A stretch of DNA of 64,000 nt from Microbispora sp. H13382. GTDB taxonomy: Bacteria > Actinomycetota > Actinomycetes > Streptosporangiales > Streptosporangiaceae. The notes below the pieces were generated by a model. The model did no database searches and was not told where the DNA came from. It saw only the letters and a program-made list of their open reading frames with translations. The stretch spans positions 434,001-498,000 of the forward strand of contig NZ_JABBXA010000003.1 in the NCBI RefSeq assembly GCF_014161445.1, read 5' to 3'. This document shows positions 19,501 through 28,900 of this stretch, piece after piece; within the stretch, counting starts at the first letter, position 1, and each line of letters begins with the position of its first letter. The position numbers were made by a program, and so were the translations under genes.

Positions 19501-22500
19501 CGCCGGGATTGGAAGCCGGCCTGCGTACGGAGCTGCGCCGCGACCTGCCCGACTACATGGTGCCGGACGTCTTCGTGGTCCTGGACGCGCTGCCCCTGGC
19601 CGCGAACGGCAAGGTCGACAGGACCGTGCTCCCTCGTCCGACGGCCGCGGGACCCGAAGCGGGCTCCGAGCCCGCGACCCCGATCGAACAGATCATCGCC
19701 GAGGTCTGGTCGGAGGTTCTCGGCGTGCCCTCGGTGAGCCGCGAGGCGAACTTCCTGGAGGCCGGCGGTCACTCGCTGCTGGCCGTGCAGGCCATGGCCC
19801 GCCTGCGCAAGGCGCTCGACCTCGACCTGCCGCTGACGGTGTTCCTGGAGGCGACGTCGCTGGCCGACCTCGCCACGCGCGTCGAGACGCTCGGCGGCAA
19901 GGCGCCGCGCGCCGGCCTCGTGCCGGCGCCGCGCACCTCGCCGGCGCCGCTGTCGTACGCCCAGGGGCGGCTCTACTTCCTGAACCGGCTCGCGCAGGAC
20001 AGCTCCTTCTACAACGTTCCCATGGCGCTGCGGTTCGACGGCGAACTCCGGGCCGAGGCGCTCGGCCAGGCGTTCGCGGCGCTGTGGGCCAGGCACGAGG
20101 GACTGCGGACGTGCTTCCCGTCCTTGGACGGCGAGCCGGTGCAGGAGATCCTGCCCGCCGACGCGGTCCCGTACGAGGAGGTGGACCTCCGGTCCGCGCC
20201 GCGGGAGCGGCTCGACGCGCTCATGAACGAGGAGGCGCGCACGCCGTTCGACCTCGCCCGTGGCCCGCTCCTGCGGGGCAGGCTCGTCCGGTTGGGATCC
20301 GGCGCGCACGTGCTCCTGATGACGTTGCACCACACGGTCTCGGACGGCTGGTCGCTGGACATCCTGCTGAACGAGCTCATGGCGCTGTATCGGGCGTTCG
20401 CGAAGGGTGAGCCGTCACCGCTGGCGCCGCTGCCGTACACGTACCTGGACTACACGATGTGGCAGCGGTCCTGGCTGGCGGGCGCGGACCTGGAGGCGCA
20501 GCTCGGCTACTGGAAACGGCAACTCGCGGACGCGCCGATGCTCGAACTGCCCACCGACCGGCCGCGCCCGCCGGTGCAGAGCTTCCGCGGCGCCCGCCAC
20601 GAGATCAGCTGGTCCGGTGGGCTGGCGCGCGCGATCGGCGAGCTGGCCAGGCGCGAGGGCGTCTCCCTGTTCATGGCGCTGCTGGCCGGATTCGACGTGC
20701 TCATGGCCCGCCTCAGCGGGCAGCGCGACATCACCGTCGGCACGCCCATCGCCAACCGCACGCTGACCGAGCTGGAGGGCATCGTCGGCTTCTTCGCCAA
20801 CACGCTCGCGCTCCGCGTCGATCTGTCCGGCGACCCGACGTTCTCCGAGGTGCTGCGGCGCGTGCGCGAGGTGGCGTACGGCGCGTACGCCCACCAGGAC
20901 GTGCCCTTCGAGATGGTGGTCGACGCGGTCGCGCCGGCGCGCAGCCTCAGCCACTCGCCGCTGTTCCAGGTGCGGTTCGCGCTGCAGAACGCGGTGGGCG
21001 GCCTGCCGGACCCGGGCGAGGGGCTGACGCTCACCGTCATCGACAACGAGCAGCGCACGGCCCGCTTCGACCTCGTCGTCGACCTGTGGGAGACCGAGGA
21101 CGGCATCGAGGGGCACGCCGAGTACAGCACGGACCTCTTCGACGCCGGCACGATCGCCCGCCTGATGGCGCGGCTGGAGACGTTGTTCGAACGGCTCGTC
21201 CGCGACCCGGGGCAGCGCGTCTTCGAGGTGGACATCATGCTGCCGGGCGAGCGGGAGAGCCTGGCCGAGCTGAGCCGCGGCACGTACACGGGCGGGCAGG
21301 TCCACACGTTCGCGCAGCGCTTCGCCGAGCAGGCCGGATTCCGTCCCGAGGACCCGGCGGTGACCTGTGGTCCGGTGACCCTGTCGTACGGGGAGCTGCG
21401 CCGCCGCTCCGTCGCGGTGGCCGCTGCGCTGCGCGCCCGGGGCGTCGGACCGGAGTCCATGGTGGCCGTGTATTTCGAGCGCAGCGCCGACCTCGTGGTG
21501 GCGGTGCTGGGGGTCCTGGAGGCGGGGGCCGCGTACGTGCCGCTCGACCCCGCCTACCCGGCCGAACGCGTGGCGGCGGTCGTGGCGGACGCCCGCCCGG
21601 CGCTCGTGCTCACCTCACGCGCCCTGGCCGCCACCGCCCCTGCGGGTGAGCGGCTGTTGCTGGAGGACGCCGAGGCCGAAACCCACGCGGCCCGCCCGGC
21701 GGCGCCACTGCCCGAGCACCCGGCGTACGTCGTCTACACCTCCGGCACCAAGGGCCGGCCGAAGGGCGTGGTCGTGACCCAGGGCGGTCTGGCCGCCTAC
21801 CTCGACGCCCTGCCGGCCGCGCTGCCGCTGCCCGGAGAGCCGGTGTTCCTGCACACCGCGTCGTTCGCGTTCTCCTCCTCGGTGCGGCAGCTGGCGGTGC
21901 CGCTCTCGCGCGGCGGCCGGGTGGTGATCGCCGGACGCGACCAGCTCGCCTCGCCCGAGACGCTGCTGGCGTACGCGGCCGAGCACGGCGTGAACGTCCT
22001 GGATCTCGTACCGTCCTACCTGCGCGTGGTCGAGCCGGCCCTCGCCCGCCTCGACGGGTGGCGGCCGAGCGTCGTCCTCACCGCGAGCGAGCCGCTGCTC
22101 TACGAGCTGCCCGAGGCGCTGCGTCGCCTGCCGGGCGAGCCGATACGCCTGGTCAACATGTATGGCCAGACCGAGACCACCGGCATCGTCGCCGCCGCCC
22201 CGATCGCGGCCGAGCGCGAAGGGCGGGGCGCCGTGGTGCCGCTCGGCCGGCCGATCCCAGGCACCAGGCTGCACGTGGTGGACGAGGCGCTGCGCCCGGT
22301 GCCCGTCGGGCACCCGGGTGAGATCGTCGTGGACGGCCCCGGCCTGGCCAGGGGCTATCTCGGCGACCCCGCGCTCACCGCGGAGCGGTTCGTCGCCAGC
22401 CCGTTCGGGCCGCCGGGCAGCCGCCTCTACCGTACGGGCGACCGCGGCAGGTTCCTGCCCAGCGGGAAGGTGGAGTTCCTCGGCCGTCTCGGCGACCAGG

Positions 22501-24380
22501 TGAAGATCCGCGGCCACCGGGTCGAGCCGGATGAGGTCGCGTCCGTGCTGGGAGCGCTGGACGGCGTCGCCGAGTGCGTCGTGCTCTGCCACGAGGACGC
22601 CCCCGACGAGCGGCGCCTGGTGGCGTACGTGGCCCTGCGTCCCGGCGGTGCGGCCACCGTGGAGCGCCTGCGCGCGACGCTCACGGACCAGCTGCCGGAT
22701 TACATGATCCCGGCGCTGGTGCCGGTCGACGCGGTGCCGCGCCTGCCCAACGGCAAGGCCGACCGCGTGGCGCTGCGGGCGATGGAGGTGACCACCGCCG
22801 AGACCGAGGACGACGCGCCGCGCGGTGCGACCGAGGAGACGCTGGCCGCCATCTGGCAGGACGTGCTGCGGCTGCCCGCCGTGGGCCGGCGGGACGGGTT
22901 CTTCGCGCTCGGCGGCGACTCGCTGCACGTCATCCGGGTCGTGGACCGGGCCAGGAAGGCGGGCGTCGCGATCACGCCCGCGCAGCTCATCGCCAACCCC
23001 ACCGTCGCCGATCTCGCCGCCGTGGCGGCACAGGCCGGCGGCACCGCCACGAAGGTGGAGACCGGCGGCACGGTGCCGCTGGTGCCCTCGCACCACGCGT
23101 TCCTGCGACGCGACTTCGCCGACAAGCACCTGTACACGCACATCTTCATCTTCGACACCCTCCGGCCGCTCGACCCGAAGCTCATGGAGCAGGCGGTGGC
23201 CCACGTAATCGCCCATCACGAGTCGCTGCGCATCGGCTTCCCGCGCGAAGGCGACGCCTACCGGGTGAAGATCCAGAACTCCTTTGACCGTACCCCGTTC
23301 ACCAGCGTGGACCTGTCGGCGCTGGACCCGGCCGCCCAGGACGCCGCGTTCGCCAGGCTGGACAGGACGCTGCACCGCAAGCTCGACTACGCGGGCGGCC
23401 CTCTCCTGCATGTCGCGCTGGTGCGGTTCGGGGCCGGGCGGCCCGACCGGTTCGTCGCCATCGTCCACCACCAGCTCATGGACAACAGCTCCTGGGGCGT
23501 CCTGCTGGAGGACCTGCAGACGGCCTACCTGGCACTCGTCGACGGGGTCGAGCCGTGGCTTGAGCCGCCCACCTCGTCGTTCGCCGCGTGGGCGCGGAGC
23601 ATGAACGAGCTCGCCCGCTCGGCCGACCTCGACGAGGACGTCGCGTACTGGACCGCGCTGGCCGAGCGGCCCGTCCCCAGGCTGCCGCTGGACCACGAGG
23701 GCGGGGACAACCTCATGTCCTCGGAGGAGACGGTCGTCGTCGGACTCGACGCGGACGACACGGCGGCCCTGCGCCGCACGCTGCCGCGCGAGTACGGGCT
23801 GACGCTCAACGACGGCCTGCTCGCGGCCATGCTGCGCGGCTACGCCGACTGGTCGGGGCAGCGCTCCATCCTGCTCGACCTGGTCGGCCGCGGCCGTGAG
23901 CTCGGCGGCGACGACCTCGACCTGTCGCGCGCCATCGGCCGTTTCTCCATGACCTCGCCCCGGCTACTCGACCTGCCGGAGGAGGAGGGGCCGCGAGCGC
24001 TCCTGAGATCGGTCGCGGCGCAGGTGCGCGCGGTGCCGCGCGGCGGGCTCGGCTTCGGCCTGCTGCGCTACCTCGGCACCCGCCCGGAGGTCGCGCGGCG
24101 GCTCGCGCCGCTGGGGCAGCCGGGCATCCTGCTGAGCAACTGGGGCGAGTTCGAGGGGCCGGCGGAGGAGTCGCCGCTGCTCGGCCCGCCCGTCGAGGAC
24201 GGCTGGGAGCCGCCGCGCATCGCCCGGATGTACGCGCTCACTGTCCACGGCCGCATCTCCGGCGGCAAGCTCACGCTCACCTTCCGCTTCAGCGCGAGCC
24301 TGCACGACCGCGAGCGCGTCGAGCGCCTCGCGGGCCTGGTCGAGAACGCCCTGCGATCGTTTGCGAGGACCCATGGATGA
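16557..24380 (+). CDS. NRPS-1: C-A(Asn)-T-C-A-T-E* (likely last in the line)
   Basis: A 2607-residue synthetase. Module one: C with HHSVCDGW at 192, A with YTSGSTGRPKG near 678, T with GGHSL (Ser1073). My hand-read code is DLTKVGEVGK, the Asn pattern. Module two: C with HHTVSDGW at 1258; A with YTSGTKGRPKG near 1727, NMYGQTE and code SSRDLAMGIK, which lacks Asp235 and matches nothing I know; T with GGDSL (Ser2122), the form usual before E domains. The last 450 residues are epimerase-like (HHQLMDN at 2304, RGGLGFGLLRYL, LSNWGEFE), but VGRGRE replaces EGHGRE, losing the catalytic Glu. No thioesterase follows. A charged helix precedes the first C domain and may dock the hybrid protein. Confidence 0.95.
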   Translation: MTSEASAGATGVGQAGGDERAAAEARLESMSEAKRLLFEKRLVRRRAENDDTIVPVPRTEALPLSSAQRRLWFMDQLSPGSAMFNVSVALRFSGPLRLDLLAQSVRRLFLRHEALRTVFTAADGEPVQRIRPDVEVDLTPVPLPCAGPGDADLEPVLREAAARPFSLERGPLARAQVFGRDPADHVLLLTVHHSVCDGWSMSVLVDELLELYSAAVAGREASLKPLPLQYADYAAWEARPERAAELADGLAYWRHKLDGAIPVIELPLDRPRPSAQSFRGARHRFTLPTRIWPAVKELAREERVTPFMVLLAGFAALLSRYSGQGEISVSTPVANRPRVELETMVGFFANSIVLRIDTSGAPTFRELARRVREVAQEGIAHSAVPFDAVVEAVDPPRSLSHAPLAQVLFALVDNPGLDVTAGDLRVTTVDHHTGTAKYDLSLELWPDADGVLHGVLEYAADLFEPATVADTAAHLGTLLDSLTHAPDGTIADARLLSDEELREIVVDWNRTDDPLLGETYAHELFERQARRTPDAPALVSGDRTLTFAELSRRADRLTARLRGAGVKPETRIGLFLERDVELVVAVLAALKAGGTYVPLDVSDPAERVAFMLADADTQIVITTRARRESLPETGAHVLLADDDRPDRPDQPEQPVPQEHAEQAQDPRPHPESASYIIYTSGSTGRPKGAVVTHRGLTNYLAWALTFYRVADGGGAPLVSPLRFDLSVTTLFCPLLAGRPVVLVREGEELDMLAKSLGADRLEFGLVKLTPAHLEALDKALPPATVEAEGYLVAGGESLHGSTVAAWRERAPGLRVVNEYGPTETVVGCCVHEVDEHTDLSGTVPIGRPIANTRLYVLDANLAPVPRGAVGELYVGGAGVARGYRNRPDLTAERFLPDPFSTTPGARLYRTGDLARMRADGELECLGRVDTQVKVRGYRVELEEIEATLTRLDAVREAVVLLRKDLPGEARLVAYVTTTATGTPGLEAGLRTELRRDLPDYMVPDVFVVLDALPLAANGKVDRTVLPRPTAAGPEAGSEPATPIEQIIAEVWSEVLGVPSVSREANFLEAGGHSLLAVQAMARLRKALDLDLPLTVFLEATSLADLATRVETLGGKAPRAGLVPAPRTSPAPLSYAQGRLYFLNRLAQDSSFYNVPMALRFDGELRAEALGQAFAALWARHEGLRTCFPSLDGEPVQEILPADAVPYEEVDLRSAPRERLDALMNEEARTPFDLARGPLLRGRLVRLGSGAHVLLMTLHHTVSDGWSLDILLNELMALYRAFAKGEPSPLAPLPYTYLDYTMWQRSWLAGADLEAQLGYWKRQLADAPMLELPTDRPRPPVQSFRGARHEISWSGGLARAIGELARREGVSLFMALLAGFDVLMARLSGQRDITVGTPIANRTLTELEGIVGFFANTLALRVDLSGDPTFSEVLRRVREVAYGAYAHQDVPFEMVVDAVAPARSLSHSPLFQVRFALQNAVGGLPDPGEGLTLTVIDNEQRTARFDLVVDLWETEDGIEGHAEYSTDLFDAGTIARLMARLETLFERLVRDPGQRVFEVDIMLPGERESLAELSRGTYTGGQVHTFAQRFAEQAGFRPEDPAVTCGPVTLSYGELRRRSVAVAAALRARGVGPESMVAVYFERSADLVVAVLGVLEAGAAYVPLDPAYPAERVAAVVADARPALVLTSRALAATAPAGERLLLEDAEAETHAARPAAPLPEHPAYVVYTSGTKGRPKGVVVTQGGLAAYLDALPAALPLPGEPVFLHTASFAFSSSVRQLAVPLSRGGRVVIAGRDQLASPETLLAYAAEHGVNVLDLVPSYLRVVEPALARLDGWRPSVVLTASEPLLYELPEALRRLPGEPIRLVNMYGQTETTGIVAAAPIAAEREGRGAVVPLGRPIPGTRLHVVDEALRPVPVGHPGEIVVDGPGLARGYLGDPALTAERFVASPFGPPGSRLYRTGDRGRFLPSGKVEFLGRLGDQVKIRGHRVEPDEVASVLGALDGVAECVVLCHEDAPDERRLVAYVALRPGGAATVERLRATLTDQLPDYMIPALVPVDAVPRLPNGKADRVALRAMEVTTAETEDDAPRGATEETLAAIWQDVLRLPAVGRRDGFFALGGDSLHVIRVVDRARKAGVAITPAQLIANPTVADLAAVAAQAGGTATKVETGGTVPLVPSHHAFLRRDFADKHLYTHIFIFDTLRPLDPKLMEQAVAHVIAHHESLRIGFPREGDAYRVKIQNSFDRTPFTSVDLSALDPAAQDAAFARLDRTLHRKLDYAGGPLLHVALVRFGAGRPDRFVAIVHHQLMDNSSWGVLLEDLQTAYLALVDGVEPWLEPPTSSFAAWARSMNELARSADLDEDVAYWTALAERPVPRLPLDHEGGDNLMSSEETVVVGLDADDTAALRRTLPREYGLTLNDGLLAAMLRGYADWSGQRSILLDLVGRGRELGGDDLDLSRAIGRFSMTSPRLLDLPEEEGPRALLRSVAAQVRAVPRGGLGFGLLRYLGTRPEVARRLAPLGQPGILLSNWGEFEGPAEESPLLGPPVEDGWEPPRIARMYALTVHGRISGGKLTLTFRFSASLHDRERVERLAGLVENALRSFARTHG

Positions 24381-25356
24381 CGTGAAAGAGTCGTGTCTAT
24401 TCCCTGAGCGCGACCGGGTGGCGCTGTACGAGGCCACCACGCCGGGCGTCGACCCGGTGGCGTGGGCGCAAGAGCACGCCGACCGCCTCAACGAGCGGCT
24501 GACCAGCGCGGGCGCGTGCCTCCTGCGCGGGTTCGACGTGCCGGACGCCTCGGTGTTCTCCCGCTTCGTACGAGTCTTCGGCGAAGAGATGGCCGAGTAC
24601 ACCTACCGCTCGACGCCGCGCAGCAAGGTCGGCGACGTCTACACCTCGACCGAGTACCCGGCGACCGAGATCATCCCGCTGCACAACGAGATGAGCTACA
24701 CCACCTCCTGGCCGCAGCGCATCTGGTTCTACTCCGCGGTGGCGGCCCCAGTGGGCGGTGAGACGCCGCTCGCCGACAGCCACGCCGTCTACCAGCGCAT
24801 CCCCGCCGACGTACGGGAACGGTTCGAGCGGTACGGCGTGCGCTACGTACGCAACTACCGCCCCGGTCTCGGCGTCTCGTGGAAGGAGACGTTCACCGGC
24901 ATGGACCGCGCGGGCGTGGAGCGGTTCTGCGACGAGCGCGGCATCGCCTACGAGTGGTTGGACGACGGCATGCTGCGCACCTCCGAGACGTGCCAGGCCG
25001 TCACCGAGCACCCGGTCACGGGCAAGACCGTCTGGATGAACCAGGCGCACCTCTTCCACGTCTCCAACCTGAACCAGGCGACCCGCGAGGCGCTGCTCGA
25101 ACTCATGGCGGAGGAGGACCTGCCGCGCAACGCCTACCTCGGGGACGGCAGCCGGATCGAGGAGGCCGATCTGAAGGCGATCCGCGACGCCTACGACGCC
25201 GAGGCCCTGGCCTTCCCCTGGCAGGAGGGCGACCTGCTCATGGTCGACAACCTCGCCATGGCCCACGGGCGCAACCGCTTCGAGGGCCCGCGTGAGCTCC
25301 TGGTCGCCATGACCGGCTCGGTCGGTGGCCGGCCGGCGTCGTGGGGACGGAAATGA
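24373..25356 (+). CDS. TauD/SyrP-like 2-oxoglutarate dioxygenase
   Basis: A 327-residue Fe(II)/2-oxoglutarate oxygenase of the TauD/clavaminate synthase superfamily. The iron ligands are His104 and Glu106 in LHNEMSYTTSWP (the HxE form of clavaminate synthase-like enzymes) and His298 in AMAHGRNRF; Arg307 in GPRELLVAM should bind 2-oxoglutarate. The ATG at 24373 overlaps the NRPS-1 end. Relatives in peptide clusters beta-hydroxylate amino acids, SyrP acting on carrier-bound Asp and AsnO on Asn. With an Asn module in the neighbouring gene, beta-hydroxylation of Asn is the simplest guess, but the unassigned residues are also possible substrates. Confidence 0.9.
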   Translation: MDDVKESCLFPERDRVALYEATTPGVDPVAWAQEHADRLNERLTSAGACLLRGFDVPDASVFSRFVRVFGEEMAEYTYRSTPRSKVGDVYTSTEYPATEIIPLHNEMSYTTSWPQRIWFYSAVAAPVGGETPLADSHAVYQRIPADVRERFERYGVRYVRNYRPGLGVSWKETFTGMDRAGVERFCDERGIAYEWLDDGMLRTSETCQAVTEHPVTGKTVWMNQAHLFHVSNLNQATREALLELMAEEDLPRNAYLGDGSRIEEADLKAIRDAYDAEALAFPWQEGDLLMVDNLAMAHGRNRFEGPRELLVAMTGSVGGRPASWGRK

Positions 25357-25922
25357 TCAGCCGGCACCCCGACAAGATCGCATTCCTGGAGCGGCACGGC
25401 GCCGACGCGCTGGCGCACTCGGGAGAGAACCTGCTCGCCCACCTCCAGGGCGTGCACGCCCTGCTGCGGAGCTGGGGCGCCCGGGACGCGCTGTGCGACG
25501 CGGGACTGTTCCACTCGGTGTACGGCACCGAGATCTTCCCGACCGGTGCCGTACCGCCCGAGCTCAGGCCCGCGGTACGCGAGCTCATCGGCGAGGAGGC
25601 GGAGACGCTGGTCCACCTTTTCGGCACCGTCACGCGTACCAGCCTGTTCGACGCCGCCTACGACGGCGCCCCGTTCCTGCTGGAGACGCGTACCGGCGAG
25701 CAGGTCGGCGTAATCGACGCGCAGTATTCCGACCTCGCGGCCCTCACCGTGGCCAACTGGCTGGAGCAGCGGCCCCGTTTTCCCGAGTCGAGCAGGTACA
25801 GCCGCGAGCGGGAGTTCGACGCGATGCGCCGCTACCTGCCCGATGCCGCCCGTCACGCGCTCGAGCGGGCCTACGGATTCGCCCCGCTGAGTGACGCCCC
25901 CCCTTCCCCGCACACGACCTGA
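25353..25922 (+). CDS. Small His-rich protein of unknown function (DUF6817-like)
   Basis: A 189-residue soluble protein. ATG 25353 overlaps the dioxygenase stop (ATGA) after GGGGACGGAA. The N-terminal half has a spaced set of histidines, His22, His30 and His35 in LAHLQGVHALLRSWG and His54 in AGLFHSVYGTEIF, which looks like an HD-type metal site of helices; the C-terminal half has RYLPDAARHALERAYGF. I recall it as a domain of unknown function found near tailoring genes (DUF6817), but have not searched. Tight coupling with the dioxygenase suggests the two act on the same intermediate or carrier. No enzyme activity can be assigned. Confidence 0.7.
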   Translation: MISRHPDKIAFLERHGADALAHSGENLLAHLQGVHALLRSWGARDALCDAGLFHSVYGTEIFPTGAVPPELRPAVRELIGEEAETLVHLFGTVTRTSLFDAAYDGAPFLLETRTGEQVGVIDAQYSDLAALTVANWLEQRPRFPESSRYSREREFDAMRRYLPDAARHALERAYGFAPLSDAPPSPHTT

Positions 25923-25933
25923 GACGAGAAGAC

Positions 25934-28900
25934 GTGGCGCAAACCGAGACACCGATCCGCCCGAACGGCGAAGGACAGGCGGGCATCATCTCGCGGATCT
26001 TCATCCACTGGCCCTCCTCCCTGGTGGAGATCGGGACGAAACGTCCGTTGCAACTGTCCGACAGCCTGGTGCCCCCGCCCTACGACGACCTCGGGCGCGT
26101 CGTGCCCGCCTTCGAGGAGGCGTACGCCGCCCGGCGGACGCGACCGGGCGCGTTACGCGCGGCGCTGTACGACACGTACCGGCGGCGGTTCTGGTTCGCG
26201 GCGCTGATCTTCCTCGCCTACCAGGGCTTCGCCACGGTCGGGCCGCTGATCGTGCGCGAGCTCATCGATTGGTTCGAGGGGACCGAGCCGGGCGTGCTGG
26301 CCATGGGCCTGCTCATAGCCGCGGGCCTGGGCCTGTTCCACGTGGTGGAGTCGGTGGCGCACAAGCACCAGTGGTCCGAGGCGTGGAAGACGGCCCAGTC
26401 GGTCACCGCGCTCCTGCGGACCCAGGTGCTGCGCAAGTACCTGCGGATGGACCGCGGCGCGCGGCTCGCGCACCCGACCGGCGAGGTGATCACCCTTGCC
26501 TCGTCGGACGCGCAGCGCGTCGGCCAGCTCGGGTTCGTGCACATGGCGTGGGCGGTGCCCTTCGGGATCGCCGGCTCGTGCGTGATCCTCTGCTTCCTGG
26601 TGGGCTGGGCCGGGCTGGTGGGTATCGCGGTCCTCATCGCCGGGCTCGCCCTGTCGAACGTGGCCAACACGCGCGTCTACGCGCTGGTGCCGAAGATCCG
26701 GGCGGCCAACGGCGTACGGATCGGGCTGGTGAGCGAGTTCGTCGCGGCCATGCGGACGCTGCGCGCGCACGGCTGGGAGGACGTGGCCGAGCAGGCGGTC
26801 ACCCGGGAGCGCTCGGTGCTCAACGAGCTCCTGGTCCGCCGCCAGAAGCGGCTGGCCACGCTCTACCTGGTGAGCTCGGCGACACCCGTGCTGATGGTCA
26901 CGCTGACGCTGGTCACGTACGCCGCCTTCGGCAACACGTTGCGGGCGGCGGACGTGTTCTCCGCCATCGCCGTCCTCACCGTGCTGCGTTCGCAGCTGCC
27001 CGAGCTCGTCCGCTACCTCGACATGCGCAACGAGTGGCGGGTCGCGCTCGGCAAGATCGGCACGTTCCTCGACGCGCCGGACGCCGGCGACGGGGACACC
27101 GGACAGGACGCCGAGCACCTCCCCAGCGGTGCCGTCACGGTGTCGAACGCCTCATTCGCCTGGCCCGGGGCCGAGGAGTCGGCGCCCTGCCTGCGCGAGG
27201 TCGACCTGGAGATCGCGCCGGGCGAGTTCGTCTGCGTGCTCGGCCGAGTCGGCAGCGGCAAGTCCGCGCTGCTCGGCGCCCTCGCCGGCACCTTGCGTAC
27301 GGTCTCCGGCGCCACGCGGGTGCCGGGCAGCATCGTGTACGTCCCGCAGAAGCCGTGGATCATGCAGGCCACGATCGCGGAGAACATCCGCTGCTTCGCT
27401 CCCGACGACCCGGCCAGGTACGCCGCCGTGATCCGCGCCGCCGCGCTCGGCGACGACCTGGCGGCCTTGCCCGCGCGGGACGCGACCGTGATCGGCGAGC
27501 GCGGCTGGAACCTGTCCGGCGGGCAGCGTCAGCGCGTCGCGCTCGCCCGCGGCGCGTACGAGGACGCCGACGTCTACCTCGTCGACGACCCGGCCAGCGC
27601 GGTGGACGACGCCGTCGCCGTCACCATCGTGGACGAGCTGTTGTCCGGCGTGCTGGCCGGCCGGACCAGGATCGTGGCCACCCACCGCTTGGACTACGCC
27701 CGCCGCGCCGACCGGGTGATCGTCTTGGAGGACGGGCGCGTGGCCGCCGTCGGCACATTCGACGAGATCGCCGCCCGCCTGCCGGAACTGCTGCCCGCCA
27801 TCGCCGCCACCCCCTCCGCCGCCGCGGACGCCGAGCCGGAGGCGGAGGACTACGAGGAAGCGGTCGAGGAGGCCGACGCCCCGGTCCTGCCGTCCCGCAC
27901 CGGGAAGATCGTGGGCAACACCTACCGCGGCTACCTGCGTGTGCTGACCCCGGGCGTGCTGCTCGTGGCGCTGGTCGCGCTGGCGGTCCTGGGGCAGGGA
28001 GTGCTGGCCGGCTCCTCGTTCTGGCTCGGCCTGTGGACCGAGCGCCCGGGACAGAGCACGCTGCTGTACGCGGGCGTCTTCGCCGTCCTCGGCCTGATGG
28101 CGCTGACGCTGGACCGCAGTTTGTTCTCCTTCGCCTTCTCCCGCGGCGTGAAGGCCGGCATGACGCTGCATCGGTCGATGCTGGGCCGCGTCCTGCGCGC
28201 GCCGCTGTCGTTCTTCGACAGGAACCCGTCGGGTCGCGTCCTGACCCGCTTCTCCGCCGACATGGAGACCATCGACCTCGAACTGCCCGGCTACACGCTG
28301 GACACGCTCGGGGTGGCCGTGGGCCTGGCCGTCCCCTGGATCGCGCTGGCCACCACGAGCCCGCCGGCACTGATCTTCGCTCCGTTCGCGATCGCGCTCT
28401 ACCTGCGGTGGCAGCGCCGTACGCGGTCGAGCACGGTGGAGGCGTCCCGGTTGGCACGGCAGGCCAAGGAGCCGGTGCTGTCGATGCTCTCCGAGGTGGT
28501 CGAGGGCGTCACCTCGATCGAGGGCCGGTCGGCCCGCGTACGCGGCTACGACGAGGCGTTCCTGGCGCGCGTACGGACCGCGCAGCACGCCGACTACACG
28601 GTCAACTCGCTGTCGCGCCACTTCAACCTGCGGCTCGACCTGCTGGGCGCGGCGATCCTGTTCGGCTACGCCGTGCTGCTCGTCGTCCAGGGCGGCATCG
28701 GCGCGGGCTTCGCCGGCGTCGGGCTCAGCCTCGTGTACGCGCTGACCGGCACGCTCGCCATGGCCCTGCTCACCGTGCGGACCATGGACCTCGCGCTCAC
28801 GAGCTTCGAACGCGTCCACGACTACACGCTTCTGCCGATCGAACCCGCGGACGGCCGGCCGGCTCCCGAAGGCTGGCCCTCGGCGGGCGAGGTCCGCTTC

